A stretch of DNA of 12,491 nt. Origin: Lentisphaeraceae bacterium (lineage in GTDB: Bacteria; Verrucomicrobiota; Kiritimatiellia; RFP12; UBA1067). A program made the position numbers and the translations under genes. The notes below the pieces were generated by a model. The model saw nothing but the letters and a program-made list of their open reading frames with translations. It had not been told where the DNA came from and ran no database searches. How positions within the stretch are numbered: position 1 is the stretch's first letter; the number at the start of each line of letters is the position of its first letter. Positions 12,307 through 12,491 of this stretch are shown piece after piece. The stretch is taken from the NCBI GenBank assembly GCA_004551905.1, contig SFPL01000086.1, positions 1 through 12,491 on the forward strand, written 5' to 3'.

Positions 12307-12336
12307 AGTATATCAAAAAGGGCGAAATCGCGTCAA
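12307..12336 (-). promoter_or_regulatory. Promoter of the tRNA-Thr / tRNA-His / zinc-ribbon / rnpB unit
   Basis: On the minus strand, -35 TTGACG (12331-12336), an 18-nt spacer and -10 TATACT (12307-12312) are preceded by TGA, an extended -10. The predicted start is near 12300, 12 nt before tRNA-Thr. It is the best full -35/-10 pair in the window, as expected for stable RNA. Confidence 0.78.
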
Positions 12337-12491
12337 CCCCGCGCGGCAGGTGCCACGGATTACAAATACCCCCGTCGTCTCGGCTGCGCCGAGCCGCCGT
12401 GGACATTTGTAAGCGGTTTTGCGCGACGAGACCCTGCCGCACAGCCTGTTCAAGGCATGACAAGCCACCCGACGGGATGCCGACGGGGACA
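12337..12491. other. Right-edge non-coding stretch with inverted repeats
   Basis: No supported gene. TTACAAAT (12360-12367) is inverted as ATTTGTAA (12405-12412). Between them lies a hairpin, CTCGGC-TGC-GCCGAG (12379-12393). The 14-mer at 12354-12367 is the inverse of 126-139 at the other end of the window. A minus-strand frame stays open from the edge to 12293 but crosses the promoter and has no recognised domain. Confidence 0.45.

Noticed and set aside
12293..12491. Partial minus-strand reading frame at the right edge
   Set aside because: No recognisable domain, it crosses inverted repeats and the tRNA promoter, and it ends just before tRNA-Thr.
1..12491. CRISPR array, insertion sequence or phage genes
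   Set aside because: No regularly spaced repeats with unique spacers, no transposase or integrase, and uniform base use across the genes.

Overview
The window is strongly GC-rich (third codon positions are mostly G or C) and densely coded. It looks like chromosomal DNA of a Gram-negative, probably anaerobic bacterium. A TonB-dependent outer-membrane receptor shows the Gram-negative envelope, and a rubredoxin / reverse rubrerythrin / flavoprotein-rubredoxin cluster is typical of anaerobes that meet oxygen. The gene content is housekeeping, with no phage, transposase or CRISPR. The mix would fit the PVC superphylum (for example a Kiritimatiellota-like lineage), but this is a low-confidence guess; no marker here fixes the phylum.

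Layout from left to right. (1) 178-1620, minus strand: an oxidative-stress/electron-transfer operon of rubredoxin, reverse rubrerythrin and a flavin reductase-rubredoxin fusion, read from a promoter near 1691. (2) 1738-3690, minus: a BtuB-like TonB-dependent receptor whose leader (about 3742-3818) matches a short cobalamin riboswitch. (3) 3859-7699, plus: metF, a stand-alone MetH reactivation-domain protein and a cobalamin-dependent metH lacking that domain. Regions 2 and 3 diverge from a palindromic 25-bp double promoter at 3828-3852 and form one cobalamin/methionine module: uptake of B12, its use for homocysteine methylation, supply of methyl-folate, and repair of oxidised cofactor. (4) 7704-10868, minus: argG, grpE, dnaJ and tRNA-Leu(UAG), tightly packed behind a promoter near 10933. 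(5) 10970-12288, minus: tRNA-Thr(CGU), tRNA-His(GUG), a coiled-coil zinc-ribbon protein and the RNase P RNA, behind a promoter near 12307-12336. RNase P RNA thus seems to lie in the same transcription unit as two of its own substrates.

The main unusual points are the riboswitch plus divergent-promoter arrangement, a metF message predicted to be leaderless, a recurring extended -10 motif (TGGTATAAT) at four promoters, the split methionine synthase, a heptamer repeat running through the argG stop codon, and a mispaired anticodon stem in tRNA-Thr. I see no wholly unknown multi-gene system. The most novel material is regulatory.
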